From positions 1 to 59,530 of the IMG/VR virus record IMGVR_UViG_3300030110_001912: a DNA stretch of 59,530 nucleotides. One strand, given 5' to 3'. The translations under genes were made by a program, and so were the position numbers. The stretch is from a virus. Of this stretch, positions 42,123 through 50,255 are shown in pieces; within the stretch, counting starts at the first letter, position 1; each line of letters starts with the position of its first letter. A model generated the notes under the pieces. The model did not search any database. It was not told where the DNA came from and saw nothing but the letters and a program-made list of their open reading frames with translations.

Positions 42123-42423
42123 ATACACAGAGGATTTATTAGGTTTAAAAAATGGTGGCATGCCACGAAGAACTAAGAAAAATTTTAGACCTACTAAATC
42201 TGGAGCTGGTATGACAGAGGCAGGAGTTCAAGCTTATAGAAGAAAAAATCCCGGTTCTAAATTACAAACAGCAGTAACAAAGAAGAAAAATTTATCTAAA
42301 AAAGACAAAGCAAGAAGAAAATCTTTTTGTGCTAGAAGTTTGGGTCAGATGAAAAAATTTCCTAAAGCTGCTAAAGATCCTAATTCTAGATTGAGGCAAG
42401 CGAGAAAAAGGTGGAGATGTTAA
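42115..42423 (+). CDS. Small basic Cys-containing phage protein (DUF6321-like)
   Basis: A 102-residue protein, very basic. It shows GMTEAGVQAYRRKNPGSKLQ, then KARRKSFCARSLGQMKKF and DPNSRLRQARKRWRC. This G-x-T-x-A-G, R-K-SFCAR, D-P-N-S-R-x-x-x-A-x-x-x-W-x-C series is, as I recall it, the DUF6321 pattern found in marine phages and other viruses. Overlaps the previous gene by 8 bases. Function unknown, probably virion or assembly related. Confidence 0.65.
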   Translation: MDKYTEDLLGLKNGGMPRRTKKNFRPTKSGAGMTEAGVQAYRRKNPGSKLQTAVTKKKNLSKKDKARRKSFCARSLGQMKKFPKAAKDPNSRLRQARKRWRC

Positions 42424-42882
42424 TTGAAGTTATCTAAAAATTTTAGTCTGCATGAATTTACTAAATCGCAAACAGCGATTAGACATAACATAGATAACAA
42501 ACCAACAGAAAAACAAATATTTAATTTACGTAATTTATGTGTACATGTTTTACAACCAGTGCGGAATAATTTTTTACAACCAGTAATAATATCCTCTGGT
42601 TTTAGATGTGTAGAACTTAATATTAAAATTGGTAGTGGTATTAAGTCACAACATGTGCAAGGTCAAGCAGCGGACATTGAAGTGGTGGGAGTAGATAATT
42701 CTCATCTAGCTAATTACATAAATGATAATTTAAAATACGATCAATTAATTTTAGAATTTTATGATGGAGTTGACCCACATTCTGGTTGGGTTCATGTATC
42801 TTACAGTACAGAAAACAATAGACTAAAATATATGGAAGCTTATAAAAATGAAGAAGGCAAAACAAAATATAGGATGATGTAA
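42424..42882 (+). CDS. M15-type peptidase endolysin
   Basis: A 152-residue protein starting TTG at 42424 right after the previous stop, with AGGTGGAG upstream. SSGFRCVELN (58-66), SQHVQGQAADIE with His77 and Asp84, and GWVHVSY with His124 form the zinc site of M15_3 D-Ala-D-Ala carboxypeptidase-type lysins. It would cut peptidoglycan crosslinks at lysis. It is followed by a 42-residue membrane protein that overlaps its stop codon. Confidence 0.85.
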   Translation: MKLSKNFSLHEFTKSQTAIRHNIDNKPTEKQIFNLRNLCVHVLQPVRNNFLQPVIISSGFRCVELNIKIGSGIKSQHVQGQAADIEVVGVDNSHLANYINDNLKYDQLILEFYDGVDPHSGWVHVSYSTENNRLKYMEAYKNEEGKTKYRMM

Positions 42883-43010
42883 TGAACTCTGTAACACCAG
42901 AACTAATTGAAACACTACATAATATATCTTGGTTTGATGGTATCTGTTATATTTTATTAGGTTTAGGAACATACGCAGTGTATAGATGGATAAGAAGTAA
43001 ATGGCAATAG
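42882..43010 (+). CDS. Small single-TM protein next to endolysin
   Basis: A 42-residue protein (MNSVTPELIETLHNISWFDG) with one hydrophobic segment (ICYILLGLGTYAVYRWI) and a basic C-terminus. Its start overlaps the endolysin stop (TAATG). Position beside the lysin suggests a pinholin or lysis accessory; the 3TM holin at 34753 is the other candidate. Confidence 0.6.
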   Translation: MNSVTPELIETLHNISWFDGICYILLGLGTYAVYRWIRSKWQ

Positions 43011-43177
43011 GTAGAAGTCAAATGAGGAAACAAATATCTAATCCTCCACAGAAAAAAAAATGGACAAGAAAAAGAAAAGCTAGTATAAATTGTGCTAAAC
43101 CAAAAGGATTTAGTGAAAGAGCTCATTGTGCAGGAAAAAGAAAAAGCTTGGGTAATAAAAAAAGTTCTAAGCGATAA
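43001..43177 (+). CDS. Small basic Cys-containing protein
   Basis: A 58-residue protein, Lys/Arg-rich, with WTRKRKASINCAKPKGFSER, then AHCAGKRKSLG. The C-x-x-PKGFSE(R/K)AHCA motif is one I recall from many marine phage small proteins. It overlaps the membrane-protein gene by 10 bases and the next oxygenase frame by about 50 bases. It is too short to be listed by most gene finders. Confidence 0.6.
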   Translation: MAIGRSQMRKQISNPPQKKKWTRKRKASINCAKPKGFSERAHCAGKRKSLGNKKSSKR

Positions 43178-43733
43178 AGAATGTAATTTTATTAAAAATT
43201 ATTTTTTTTTAAAAAAAAGAATACTAGATTTTAGATTAACAAATAATATCTCTTACCCCAAAGAAGAGAGAAAATTTGGTTGGGGTCATTATGGCGATGA
43301 CCAATGCACAGAAAAAACATATTGTAATTACGGAGATATATTAAACGATTTATATTTATTACAGTTTTTACCAATTGTAAAAAAATATTCAAAAGAAGAA
43401 ATTTATCCAACTTATACTTATATGAGAATTTATAATAAAGGTGCAGTTTTAAAAAAACATAAAGACAGACCTTCATGCTACATATCTACAACTTTATTTG
43501 TAAGTGGACAACCTTGGAAAATTCATATTGGAGACAAAGAATATTCTTTAGAGGTGGGGGATATGGTTATTTATAAAGGTTTTGAAGTTGAACATTGGAG
43601 AAATGAGTTTAAAGGAGATTATTGTTTACAAATTTTTTTTCATTTTGCTAAAGATAAAAAATTAATGTTTGATACTAGAACCATGCCTGGTTTACAAGAT
43701 TACGACTATAATGAAAAGTTAAGAAATGGATAA
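43128..43733 (+). CDS. 2OG-Fe(II) oxygenase-like protein
   Basis: Start is uncertain: GTG at 43128 has GAAAGAG upstream and reduces overlap with the preceding small gene, while GTG at 43092 gives a longer product of 213 residues. From the 43128 start, the HxD ligand pair is HKD at 111-113 (KHKDRPSCYIST), followed by a strand, VGDMVIYKGFEVEHWR (distal His156), and CLQIFFHF. This is the prolyl-hydroxylase-like double-stranded beta-helix pattern. It forms a tandem pair with the next oxygenase gene. The substrate is unknown. Confidence 0.65.
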   Translation: MQEKEKAWVIKKVLSDKECNFIKNYFFLKKRILDFRLTNNISYPKEERKFGWGHYGDDQCTEKTYCNYGDILNDLYLLQFLPIVKKYSKEEIYPTYTYMRIYNKGAVLKKHKDRPSCYISTTLFVSGQPWKIHIGDKEYSLEVGDMVIYKGFEVEHWRNEFKGDYCLQIFFHFAKDKKLMFDTRTMPGLQDYDYNEKLRNG

Positions 43734-44211
43734 TGAAATAAAAATATATGAAAATTTATTACCTCCTGAAGTATTAAAACATTTACATAATTTTGTATTA
43801 TTTAATAATGAACATTGGTATGGTCATACATCTAAACACGATTCTAATAAATTTTTTTATTACAAAGATTTTTCCGACAATATTTATTTAGCTGATACTA
43901 TTTTTCAAACTATATTAGATAGAACAGCTATGCCTTTAAGATATAATAGAGTGTATGCTAACATACAACATGTTTGTCAAGACGGTGATTTTCACATAGA
44001 TGCACACGAAAATAATGCTTATACTTGTATGATTATGCTAAGTAATACATTACCAGAAAATTCTGGTTGTTTTTGCACTAAAGAACAAAAATATCCATTT
44101 ATACAAAATAATTTACTTGTATTTAAATCAAGTATTTTACATATGGGAGAAGCTCCAAAACAAGGTAGAGAACCTAGAATAAGTTTTGTGTATAAAACTC
44201 TTGCTCATTAG
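43726..44211 (+). CDS. 2OG-Fe(II) oxygenase-like protein
   Basis: A 161-residue protein overlapping the previous gene by 8 bases. FHIDAHENNAYTCMIML gives the HxD motif (His90, Asp92), NNLLVFKSSILHMG the distal His139, and PRISFVYKT the 2OG-binding Arg151. It is divergent from its tandem neighbour in sequence. These two lie directly after the lysis genes, apparently as inserted auxiliary genes. Confidence 0.7.
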   Translation: MDNEIKIYENLLPPEVLKHLHNFVLFNNEHWYGHTSKHDSNKFFYYKDFSDNIYLADTIFQTILDRTAMPLRYNRVYANIQHVCQDGDFHIDAHENNAYTCMIMLSNTLPENSGCFCTKEQKYPFIQNNLLVFKSSILHMGEAPKQGREPRISFVYKTLAH

Positions 44212-44225
44212 TAGACATATTGAGT

Positions 44226-44253
44226 TTGTCATTCTATAATAATAGAATAATAT
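44226..44253 (+). promoter_or_regulatory. Putative promoter with palindromic spacer
   Basis: TTGTCA (44226-44231), 16-base spacer, TAATAT (44248-44253). The spacer contains the palindrome ATTCTAT-AATA-ATAGAAT (44231-44248), which could be an operator. It precedes the gene at 44267, with AAAGGTG in between. Confidence 0.45.
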
Positions 44254-44266
44254 ACAAAGGTGATTT

Positions 44267-44548
44267 ATGACTAAATTATGTCCAAGAGGAAAAAAAGCAG
44301 CTAAAGCAAAATTTTCAGTTTATCCCAGTGCATATGCTAATAGCTACGCATCAAAAATATGTGCAGGTAAAATTAAAGACCCAAGTGGTGTAAAACGAAA
44401 AGATTTTAAAGGACCAAAACCTGTAAAGACTGGAGATTTAATTAGCACTTACAAAGGACATGAGGTAACTAAAAGTCCTTTACAAGGAGATTATGGTGTA
44501 AATAAAAGTGCACAACTGTATTATAAAGATTTACTCAAGATGTCTTAA
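44267..44548 (+). CDS. Small basic Cys-containing structural-region protein
   Basis: A 93-residue protein. It begins MTKLCPRGKKAAKAKFSVYP, then SAYANSYASKICAGK, a recurring motif in marine and cyanophage small proteins as I recall it (CPRGKxAAKxKFxVYPSAYAN). The C-terminus is mixed. Start of a run of three small basic proteins. Probably virion-associated. Confidence 0.6.
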   Translation: MTKLCPRGKKAAKAKFSVYPSAYANSYASKICAGKIKDPSGVKRKDFKGPKPVKTGDLISTYKGHEVTKSPLQGDYGVNKSAQLYYKDLLKMS

Positions 44549-44841
44549 TGGCAAAAAGTGGTTTAAAAAAATGGTTTGCTCAAAAGTGGGTAGACATAGG
44601 AAGTAAAAAAAAAGATGGTTCATTTGCACCTTGTGGAAGAAGTAAGCAAAAAGCAGATGCGAAAAGAAAATATCCTAAATGTGTTCCTTTAGCAAAAGCT
44701 AGAAGAATGAGTGAAGGACAAAGAAAAAGTGCAGTGAGCAGAAAAAGAGCAAAAGCTCAAGGTGTTGGTGGCAAACCAACAAATGTTAAAACTTTTGCAG
44801 TCGAAGGTGGACTAGCAGATTATTATAAAGGAATATTGTGA
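44548..44841 (+). CDS. Small basic protein (DUF5872-like)
   Basis: A 97-residue protein with SGLKKWFAQKWVDIGSKKKD, FAPCGRSKQ, KYPKCVPLAKARRMSEGQRK and GVGGKPTNVKT. I recall this order (LKKWFxxxWVDI, CGRS, KYPKCVP, GGKPTNVKT) as that of the DUF5872 family found in viruses. Four cysteine/histidine-like positions suggest metal binding may occur, but only two cysteines are clear. Coupled to both neighbours by short overlaps. Confidence 0.65.
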   Translation: MAKSGLKKWFAQKWVDIGSKKKDGSFAPCGRSKQKADAKRKYPKCVPLAKARRMSEGQRKSAVSRKRAKAQGVGGKPTNVKTFAVEGGLADYYKGIL

Positions 44842-45383
44842 TGAGTGTACTAGATTATATAAAAAAAGCTAAAAAGAAAAATAAAAAAACAACTTTAGCA
44901 AAAGGTATGAAAGATGGCGATACTGTTGTAGTAGATGGTAGAAAAATACCAGTTATAAAAGCTGAAAGTGATGAACTTAAAAGAAAACCAACAAAAAAAG
45001 AAATGCAAGAAGATAGAGCTAAAAATAGACCTTCTCGTAATATAACAGGAGACAGAGGTAAACAGAGAAAAAGAAAAAAATTAGTGAGAGATATGATGAC
45101 AACAGGTTTGTTAGGAGCAGGTCTTGGTAGAAAGTTTGGAGTTAAAAACCAATTTATGCAACAACAAAAACCATTAGGAAAAGTAGGTAAAAAAACTGGT
45201 GATATGATACTTTCTTCCAAAGCTGATTTAGATGGAGATGGTATGTTTAGTGAATACGAAAAGAAAAGAGGTATGGCAGTTCAAAAAGCTATGGCAGAAA
45301 ACAGTAAACCAACAAAAGTTGTTAAAGCAAGTCAAGGTGGCGGTATAGCTATTCGTGGAACAAATTTTAAAGGTGTATTTTAG
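44841..45383 (+). CDS. Basic protein with EF-hand-like loop
   Basis: A 180-residue Lys/Arg-rich protein starting ATG 44841 (coupled to the previous stop as TGATG). The N-terminal two thirds are disordered and basic. Near the C-terminus ADLDGDGMFSEYEKKRGMAV resembles a calcium-binding EF-hand/dockerin-like loop (D-x-D-G-D-G-x-x-x-x-x-E). The end is Gly-rich. A virion component is likely from position before head-completion genes. Confidence 0.5.
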   Translation: MSVLDYIKKAKKKNKKTTLAKGMKDGDTVVVDGRKIPVIKAESDELKRKPTKKEMQEDRAKNRPSRNITGDRGKQRKRKKLVRDMMTTGLLGAGLGRKFGVKNQFMQQQKPLGKVGKKTGDMILSSKADLDGDGMFSEYEKKRGMAVQKAMAENSKPTKVVKASQGGGIAIRGTNFKGVF

Positions 45384-45391
45384 GATAAGTT

Positions 45392-46081
45392 ATGGCAACT
45401 TCTGGAACAACAGCATTTGATTTAGATATAGATGAAATTATTCAGGAAGCTTATGAAAGATGTGGTGTAAGAACTAATTCTGGTTATGATTTAAAATCTG
45501 CTAGAAGAAGTTTAAATATTCTTTTTAGTGAATGGGGAAACAGAGGGGTACATTTATGGAAAGTAGAATTAAAAGAACAATTACTAACAGCAGGCACAGC
45601 TACTTATACAGCACCTACCAATGCAAATGATATACTAGAGGCTTATGTATCAACTACAACAAGTACAACAACTGCAACTAATGATGTATCTTTAACTAAA
45701 ATATCAAGAAGTGAATATGCAGCTTTATCCAATAAGGGTTCTAGAGGGCAACCAAGTCAATATTATGTTGACAGACAAACAACACCAACAATAACTTTGT
45801 ATCAAACACCAGATGCAACTACCTATACTTATATAAAATATTATTATTTAAAAAGAATAGAAGATGCTGGAGCATATACTAATCAAGGAGATGTTGTATT
45901 TCGTTTTATTCCTTGTATGGTAGCTGGGTTAGCATATTATTTAGCGATGAAAAAAAATCCAAATTTAGTTTCTCAAAATAAACAAATTTATGAAGATGAA
46001 TTGCAAAGAGCTTTAACAGAAGATGGACAAAGAACTTCTGTTTATATTTCACCACAATCTTATTTTCCTCAAGGTGCATAA
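45392..46081 (+). CDS. P22 gp4-like head-completion / tail accessory protein
   Basis: A 229-residue protein with DLDIDEIIQEAYERCGV, TNSGYDLKSARRSLNILFSE, WGNRGVHLWKVELK and RTSVYISPQSYFPQGA. The RxxLNxLFxEWxNRGxxLW motif is characteristic of the first adaptor protein that closes the portal in P22-like phages. It overlaps the next gene by one base. Confidence 0.8.
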   Translation: MATSGTTAFDLDIDEIIQEAYERCGVRTNSGYDLKSARRSLNILFSEWGNRGVHLWKVELKEQLLTAGTATYTAPTNANDILEAYVSTTTSTTTATNDVSLTKISRSEYAALSNKGSRGQPSQYYVDRQTTPTITLYQTPDATTYTYIKYYYLKRIEDAGAYTNQGDVVFRFIPCMVAGLAYYLAMKKNPNLVSQNKQIYEDELQRALTEDGQRTSVYISPQSYFPQGA

Positions 46082-46461
46082 TGGCTTACGCAAGAGGTAA
46101 ATACGCAAAAGCAATATCTGATAGATCAGGATTGGCTTTTCCTTACAATGAAATGGTTAAAGAATGGAATGGATCTTTTGTTCATAAATCAGAGTTTGAG
46201 CCAAAACATCCACAAATTAGAAGAAAACATATTAAAGCGGATCCAATTGCTTTAGCAAACGCTAGACCTAGACCAAAAGATGATGAAAAACAATTTGTTT
46301 TATATATAAGTAGTGGTTTTTTTGCAGAGACTGGAGATAGCGGAATTAACAGTGGAGCTAGTATGACTGTAGCTGATAGTAAGGATATACTTGGCACAAC
46401 TTTAACTTCATTTGAACTAACATCATCTGTCGGAACAAATTTTACAATAGTAATATCATGA
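46081..46461 (+). CDS. Conserved head-tail joining protein
   Basis: A 126-residue protein: MAYARGKYAKAISDRSGLAF, then EMVKEWNGSFVHKSEFEPKH. The RGKYAxxISDRSGxxFPYxEMVxEWNGxxVHxSEFEPKxPQ signature is typical of small phage head-tail joining proteins and I recall it from many marine phages. The C-terminal half is beta-like. Its end overlaps the next start by four bases. Confidence 0.7.
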   Translation: MAYARGKYAKAISDRSGLAFPYNEMVKEWNGSFVHKSEFEPKHPQIRRKHIKADPIALANARPRPKDDEKQFVLYISSGFFAETGDSGINSGASMTVADSKDILGTTLTSFELTSSVGTNFTIVIS

Positions 46462-47129
46462 GTATTTCACACGCTAATTTTTTAACACAAATAAGAAATT
46501 ATACGGAAGTAAGCTCAAGTGTTTTATCCGATACTTTAATTGATCAATTTATTAGAAATACAGAATTAGATATAGCTGGAAAAGTTGATTACGATGATAT
46601 TAGAAAGTATGTGCTAGCTCAAACTGTAGCTAGCCAAAGATATTTAAATAGACCAGATGATGAATTAGTTATAAGGTCTGTTCAAATCATTAGTAGTAGC
46701 ACAAGAGATTTTTTAGAAAAAAGAGATACATCTTTTATTGCTGAATTTAATCCTACTGATGCCACAGGACAACCAAAATATTATGCTAACTGGAATGAAA
46801 ATGTTTTTTTACTAGCTCCAGTTCCTGATCAAGCATATGACATACAACTAAACTATATTAAAAATCCTCCTCATTTTGCGTCTACTGGTGATTCAACCGC
46901 AAATTTTGCAGAAACTTATTTATCAAAATTTCAAGAGCATATGTTGCTTCATGGAGTATTAACAGAATGTTTTAGCTATTTAAAAGGTCCAGTTGATATG
47001 TACAACTTATATAAAACAAAGTATAATGAAGAAATACAAGACTTTGCATTGCAACAAATGGGTCGAAGAAGAAGAGCCGAGTATGATGATGGTGTTCCAA
47101 GAATACAAGTAGCTTCTCCTTCACCTTAA
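46458..47129 (+). CDS. Adaptor / head-completion protein
   Basis: A 223-residue protein (MSISHANFLTQIRNYTEVSS) with LIDQFIRNTELDIAGKVDYD and a helical C-terminus (SKFQEHMLLHGVLTECFSYL) ending in RRRRAEYDDG. Alpha-helical, with the length and position of the second portal adaptor in podoviruses. Assignment is by position and pattern. Followed by AAGGAGAT serving the next gene. Confidence 0.6.
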   Translation: MSISHANFLTQIRNYTEVSSSVLSDTLIDQFIRNTELDIAGKVDYDDIRKYVLAQTVASQRYLNRPDDELVIRSVQIISSSTRDFLEKRDTSFIAEFNPTDATGQPKYYANWNENVFLLAPVPDQAYDIQLNYIKNPPHFASTGDSTANFAETYLSKFQEHMLLHGVLTECFSYLKGPVDMYNLYKTKYNEEIQDFALQQMGRRRRAEYDDGVPRIQVASPSP

Positions 47130-47150
47130 AACTAAAAAGGAGATTAAAAT

Positions 47151-47588
47151 ATGGCAATAACAACAAGTGTGGTATGTAATGTATTTAAAAGAGATGTCTT
47201 AAAAGGAGTACATAACTTTACCAATCCTGGTGGAAACACTTTCAAATTAAGTATGTATACTAGTTCTGCAACTTTAGGAAAATCAACTACTTCATTTACT
47301 TCAGACAATCAAGTCACATCACCCTCTGGTTATTCTAGTGGTGGAAGTGCATTGGTTCCTGTTACACCAACTTTAAGTACAGATACAGCTGTTGTAGATT
47401 TTGCAGATTTATCTTTTGTTGGAGTTACTCTTACAGCAAGAGGAGCAGTTATATACAACGACACCGCAAGTGGTGACCCAGCAGTAGCTGTGTTAGATTT
47501 TGGTGGAGATAAAACTGCTACATCTGGAACATTTACAATACAATTTCCAACTGCTGATGCTTCAAATGCTATTTTAAGAATCGCATAG
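47151..47588 (+). CDS. Beta-rich virion protein
   Basis: A 145-residue protein (MAITTSVVCNVFKRDVLKGV) with NPGGNTFKLSMYTSSATLG, a Val/Thr/Ala-rich middle and TFTIQFPTADASNAILRIA at the end. It has the composition of tail or head surface proteins and lies directly before a repeat protein. No enzymatic motif is seen. Confidence 0.55.
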   Translation: MAITTSVVCNVFKRDVLKGVHNFTNPGGNTFKLSMYTSSATLGKSTTSFTSDNQVTSPSGYSSGGSALVPVTPTLSTDTAVVDFADLSFVGVTLTARGAVIYNDTASGDPAVAVLDFGGDKTATSGTFTIQFPTADASNAILRIA

Positions 47589-47597
47589 GTTTAAATT

Positions 47598-48569
47598 ATG
47601 GCTAACGCATGGGGGGAAGCCACTTGGGGTCAAAACGCATGGGGTCAACAGTCTGATGTAAATCAAACACCAACAGGTGTGGCGGTAACTGGTGCTACTG
47701 GTGATACTACAGAAACAGGAACTGGTTCGCATACGGTAACTGGTGTTTCATCTACATCTTCAGTTGGTAGTATTACAGCTGGTATATCAGTAAACCCCTT
47801 TACAGTTGATAGTTTATCTTTAACTTCCTCAGTGGGGTCTAACAGTATTGCGTTAGGTAGAATTGAAACACCCTCTGGAGTTAGCTCAACTACTTCGGTA
47901 GGATCTGTAACCATAGACGAAGATTTTTTAACTGGTATTGGTTGGGGTAGAGGTGTATGGGGAGGCAGAGCTTGGGATGTTGCTTACTCAGTTGCTCCGT
48001 CTGGAGTCTCATCAACAAGTGCTATAGGTAGTAATACAGTTACCGCAACTGCTACTGTAAGTGTCTCTGGAGTTTCTTCTACATCTTCTGTTGGAGGAAG
48101 CACTGTCGTTGCAGATGCTAATATTTCTGTAACTGGAATCTCAAGCACAAGTGCTTTAGGAACAATAAATTTAATTCAAACTACCACAGAATCAGTAACT
48201 GGAGTCTCATCTACCAGTTCAGCGGGTGATGTAATTGCAGGATTAAAAACACCAGTTGATGTTACAGGTATTTCGTCAACGAGTGCAGTAGGATCTCTTA
48301 GTATAACAGGAACAGCTACAATCTCAGTAACTGGAGTTTCTAGTACATTTGCAGTTGGTTCTATAACACCAGTATCTGCTTATAGTGTAACTGGAGTTTC
48401 TAGTACATCAGCAGTCGGCTCAGTTTCAGAAACTATATCAGCAGATGGATTAGTAGTTCCTTCAGGGGTGGTGTTGACTGCTTCGGTTGGTACACTTATA
48501 CTAATAGTATGGTCAGAAATAGATACAGGAACAACTGTAACTTGGACAGCAATAGAAACGGCAGCATAG
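47598..48569 (+). CDS. Repeat-rich tail fibre-like protein
   Basis: A 323-residue protein that begins with a Trp/Gly-rich segment (MANAWGEATWGQNAWGQ) and then carries about ten imperfect repeats of the type (V)(T/S)G(V/I)SST(S)AVGS...  spaced about 20-30 residues apart, as in GVSSTSSVGS, GVSSTSAIGS, GISSTSALGT, GVSSTFAVGS. Thr/Ser/Val-rich, so a beta-spiral-like fibre. The DNA repeats have diverged at wobble positions, so the repeats are old or maintained by selection. It may be a fibre shaft or adhesion protein. Confidence 0.6.
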   Translation: MANAWGEATWGQNAWGQQSDVNQTPTGVAVTGATGDTTETGTGSHTVTGVSSTSSVGSITAGISVNPFTVDSLSLTSSVGSNSIALGRIETPSGVSSTTSVGSVTIDEDFLTGIGWGRGVWGGRAWDVAYSVAPSGVSSTSAIGSNTVTATATVSVSGVSSTSSVGGSTVVADANISVTGISSTSALGTINLIQTTTESVTGVSSTSSAGDVIAGLKTPVDVTGISSTSAVGSLSITGTATISVTGVSSTFAVGSITPVSAYSVTGVSSTSAVGSVSETISADGLVVPSGVVLTASVGTLILIVWSEIDTGTTVTWTAIETAA

Positions 48570-48580
48570 GATAAAAAAAT

Positions 48581-49282
48581 ATGGCATCTACATATTCAAG
48601 TGATTTAAAACTAGAACTTATGGCGACTGGCGAGAACGCAGGCACATGGGGTACGAAGACTAATACAAATTTAAATCTAGTACAACAATCGGTAGCAGGC
48701 TATGAAGCTATTGATGTTGCTAGTGCTGATGTAACTTTAGCAATGACTGATGGAGCTATATCTAATGCAAGAAATGCAACGATAAAACTAACTGGTACAC
48801 TGGCAGCCAACAGAACAGTAACTTTACCAGATAGTTTAGAAAAAGTTTTTAATGTAATTGATGGAACAGATCACGCAGGAAATACTCTTACTTTTAAAAC
48901 GGCTAGCGGAACTGGTGTATTATTATGTGAGGGTAATTGTTATGTTTTGTATTCAGATGGTACAAATGTAGTTTTAGCAAATGAATACAAAAAATGGAGA
49001 GTAATAACTGCTGCAGAAACAGTACAAGCTGGTGCACAATTATTCGTGGACACTAATGGTGGTGCAGTAACAGTAACTTTACCAGCATCTCCCTCAACTG
49101 GAGATGAAGTAACTTTTAATGACCAAAGATTAACTTTTGATACAAATAATTTAACTGTTGGTAGAAATAGTAGTAATATATTAGGATCAGCAGGCGATTT
49201 AGTTATTGCAACAGAGGGTGCAGCATTTACCTTAGTTTTTTCTGGTAATGCTACAACAGGATGGACATATAAAGATAAATAG
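48581..49282 (+). CDS. Tail fibre-like structural protein
   Basis: A 233-residue protein starting MASTYSSDLKLELMATGENA, followed by GTWGTKTNTNLNLVQQSVAG, a common leader of phage structural proteins in marine datasets. The body is Val/Thr/Leu beta-rich (NRTVTLPDSLEKVFNVIDG), typical of a beta-helix-like fibre. It lies between the repeat protein and the collar protein. Confidence 0.6.
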   Translation: MASTYSSDLKLELMATGENAGTWGTKTNTNLNLVQQSVAGYEAIDVASADVTLAMTDGAISNARNATIKLTGTLAANRTVTLPDSLEKVFNVIDGTDHAGNTLTFKTASGTGVLLCEGNCYVLYSDGTNVVLANEYKKWRVITAAETVQAGAQLFVDTNGGAVTVTLPASPSTGDEVTFNDQRLTFDTNNLTVGRNSSNILGSAGDLVIATEGAAFTLVFSGNATTGWTYKDK

Positions 49283-49290
49283 GAGTAATT

Positions 49291-49848
49291 ATGGCAAATT
49301 ATGAAGCAACTAGGTATAATTTTAACGGATCTAATCTATCTGGTATAGAAGGTATTAATACTGGAGTAATTGTTCCTTGGACTGCTTCTTCTGTTCCATC
49401 AGGATTTTTAGAATGTGATGGTTCGAATGTATCAAGAAGCACTTACTCTGCTTTGTTTGCAGTTGTTGGCACTACTTATGGTGCAGGAGATGGTTCATCT
49501 ACTTTTACATTACCTGATTTACAAGACAATGTGGTGGTAGGAAAATCAGGAACTAAAGCTTTAGCTTCTACTATGGGTGCTAATACCGTAGCTGGTGCTG
49601 GCACTTTAAGTGTAGCCAACCATACTTTATCATTATCAGAAATGGCATCTCACTCACATCCTGGTGCAGCTAGTCCAAGTCCTGGTTTTAGAAGTAATAA
49701 CCCTCCTCAAATGTCAAGGTTTCAAAATGTAGGAAATACTGGAAATGCTGGTGGTGGAGGTGGACACGATCACAATGCTACTTTTTCTGGCACTGCAACT
49801 TCTGTTTTACAACCATATGTAGCTGTGTTATACATTATTAAAACATAG
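49291..49848 (+). CDS. Phage tail collar domain protein
   Basis: A 185-residue protein: VIVPWTASSVPSGFLECDG, YSALFAVVGTTYGAGDGSST, FTLPDLQDNVVVG, and near the end ASHSHPGAASPSP and GGGGGHDHNATFSGTATSVL. The W-x-x-x-x-P-x-G-F/W-L-x-C-D-G, FxLPDL series is the Collar (phage_tail_collar) domain. The His-rich loops (HSHP, HDHN) are typical of the metal-bearing tip of such fibres. Likely a receptor-binding fibre tip. Confidence 0.85.
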   Translation: MANYEATRYNFNGSNLSGIEGINTGVIVPWTASSVPSGFLECDGSNVSRSTYSALFAVVGTTYGAGDGSSTFTLPDLQDNVVVGKSGTKALASTMGANTVAGAGTLSVANHTLSLSEMASHSHPGAASPSPGFRSNNPPQMSRFQNVGNTGNAGGGGGHDHNATFSGTATSVLQPYVAVLYIIKT

Positions 49849-49856
49849 GAGAGTTT

Positions 49857-50255
49857 ATGTCTACTACTTCAAATTGGACAGTAATATTTGCAGATAAAAT
49901 TATAATTAATCAAAGTGTTAAAAATGATGCTGGTCAACCCCAACCCTATACTATTGATGATGATTCCTTTTGGGGACAATCAAAATTTTCAAATGTGTGG
50001 GCAATTCAATATGTAAAAGATAATTTAGATTATAACGATACAGTAGAATTTAAAGATGGCTCACCACACAAAACTTGGAATGATTCTGGTTTAGGTGATT
50101 TTACAACACAGTTTATAGATAAATGGGATGCAAAACATTTAGCAGCTCTTCAAGCAACTTGGGATGCAAATATAGATTTTTCTGGTGATTCAGAGACAAC
50201 AGAACAAAAAATAGCAAGATTAGGAGCTAGACCCACAAGTTATTCTTCTTACTAA
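49857..50255 (+). CDS. Hypothetical tail-region protein
   Basis: A 132-residue protein with GQPQPYTIDDDSFWGQSKFS, VWAIQYVKDNLDYNDTVEFK and a helical C-terminus (KWDAKHLAALQATWDANID) ending in ARLGARPTSYSSY. Located directly after the collar protein, where fibre assembly chaperones or tip proteins often occur. Its stop overlaps the next start by one base. Confidence 0.5.
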   Translation: MSTTSNWTVIFADKIIINQSVKNDAGQPQPYTIDDDSFWGQSKFSNVWAIQYVKDNLDYNDTVEFKDGSPHKTWNDSGLGDFTTQFIDKWDAKHLAALQATWDANIDFSGDSETTEQKIARLGARPTSYSSY

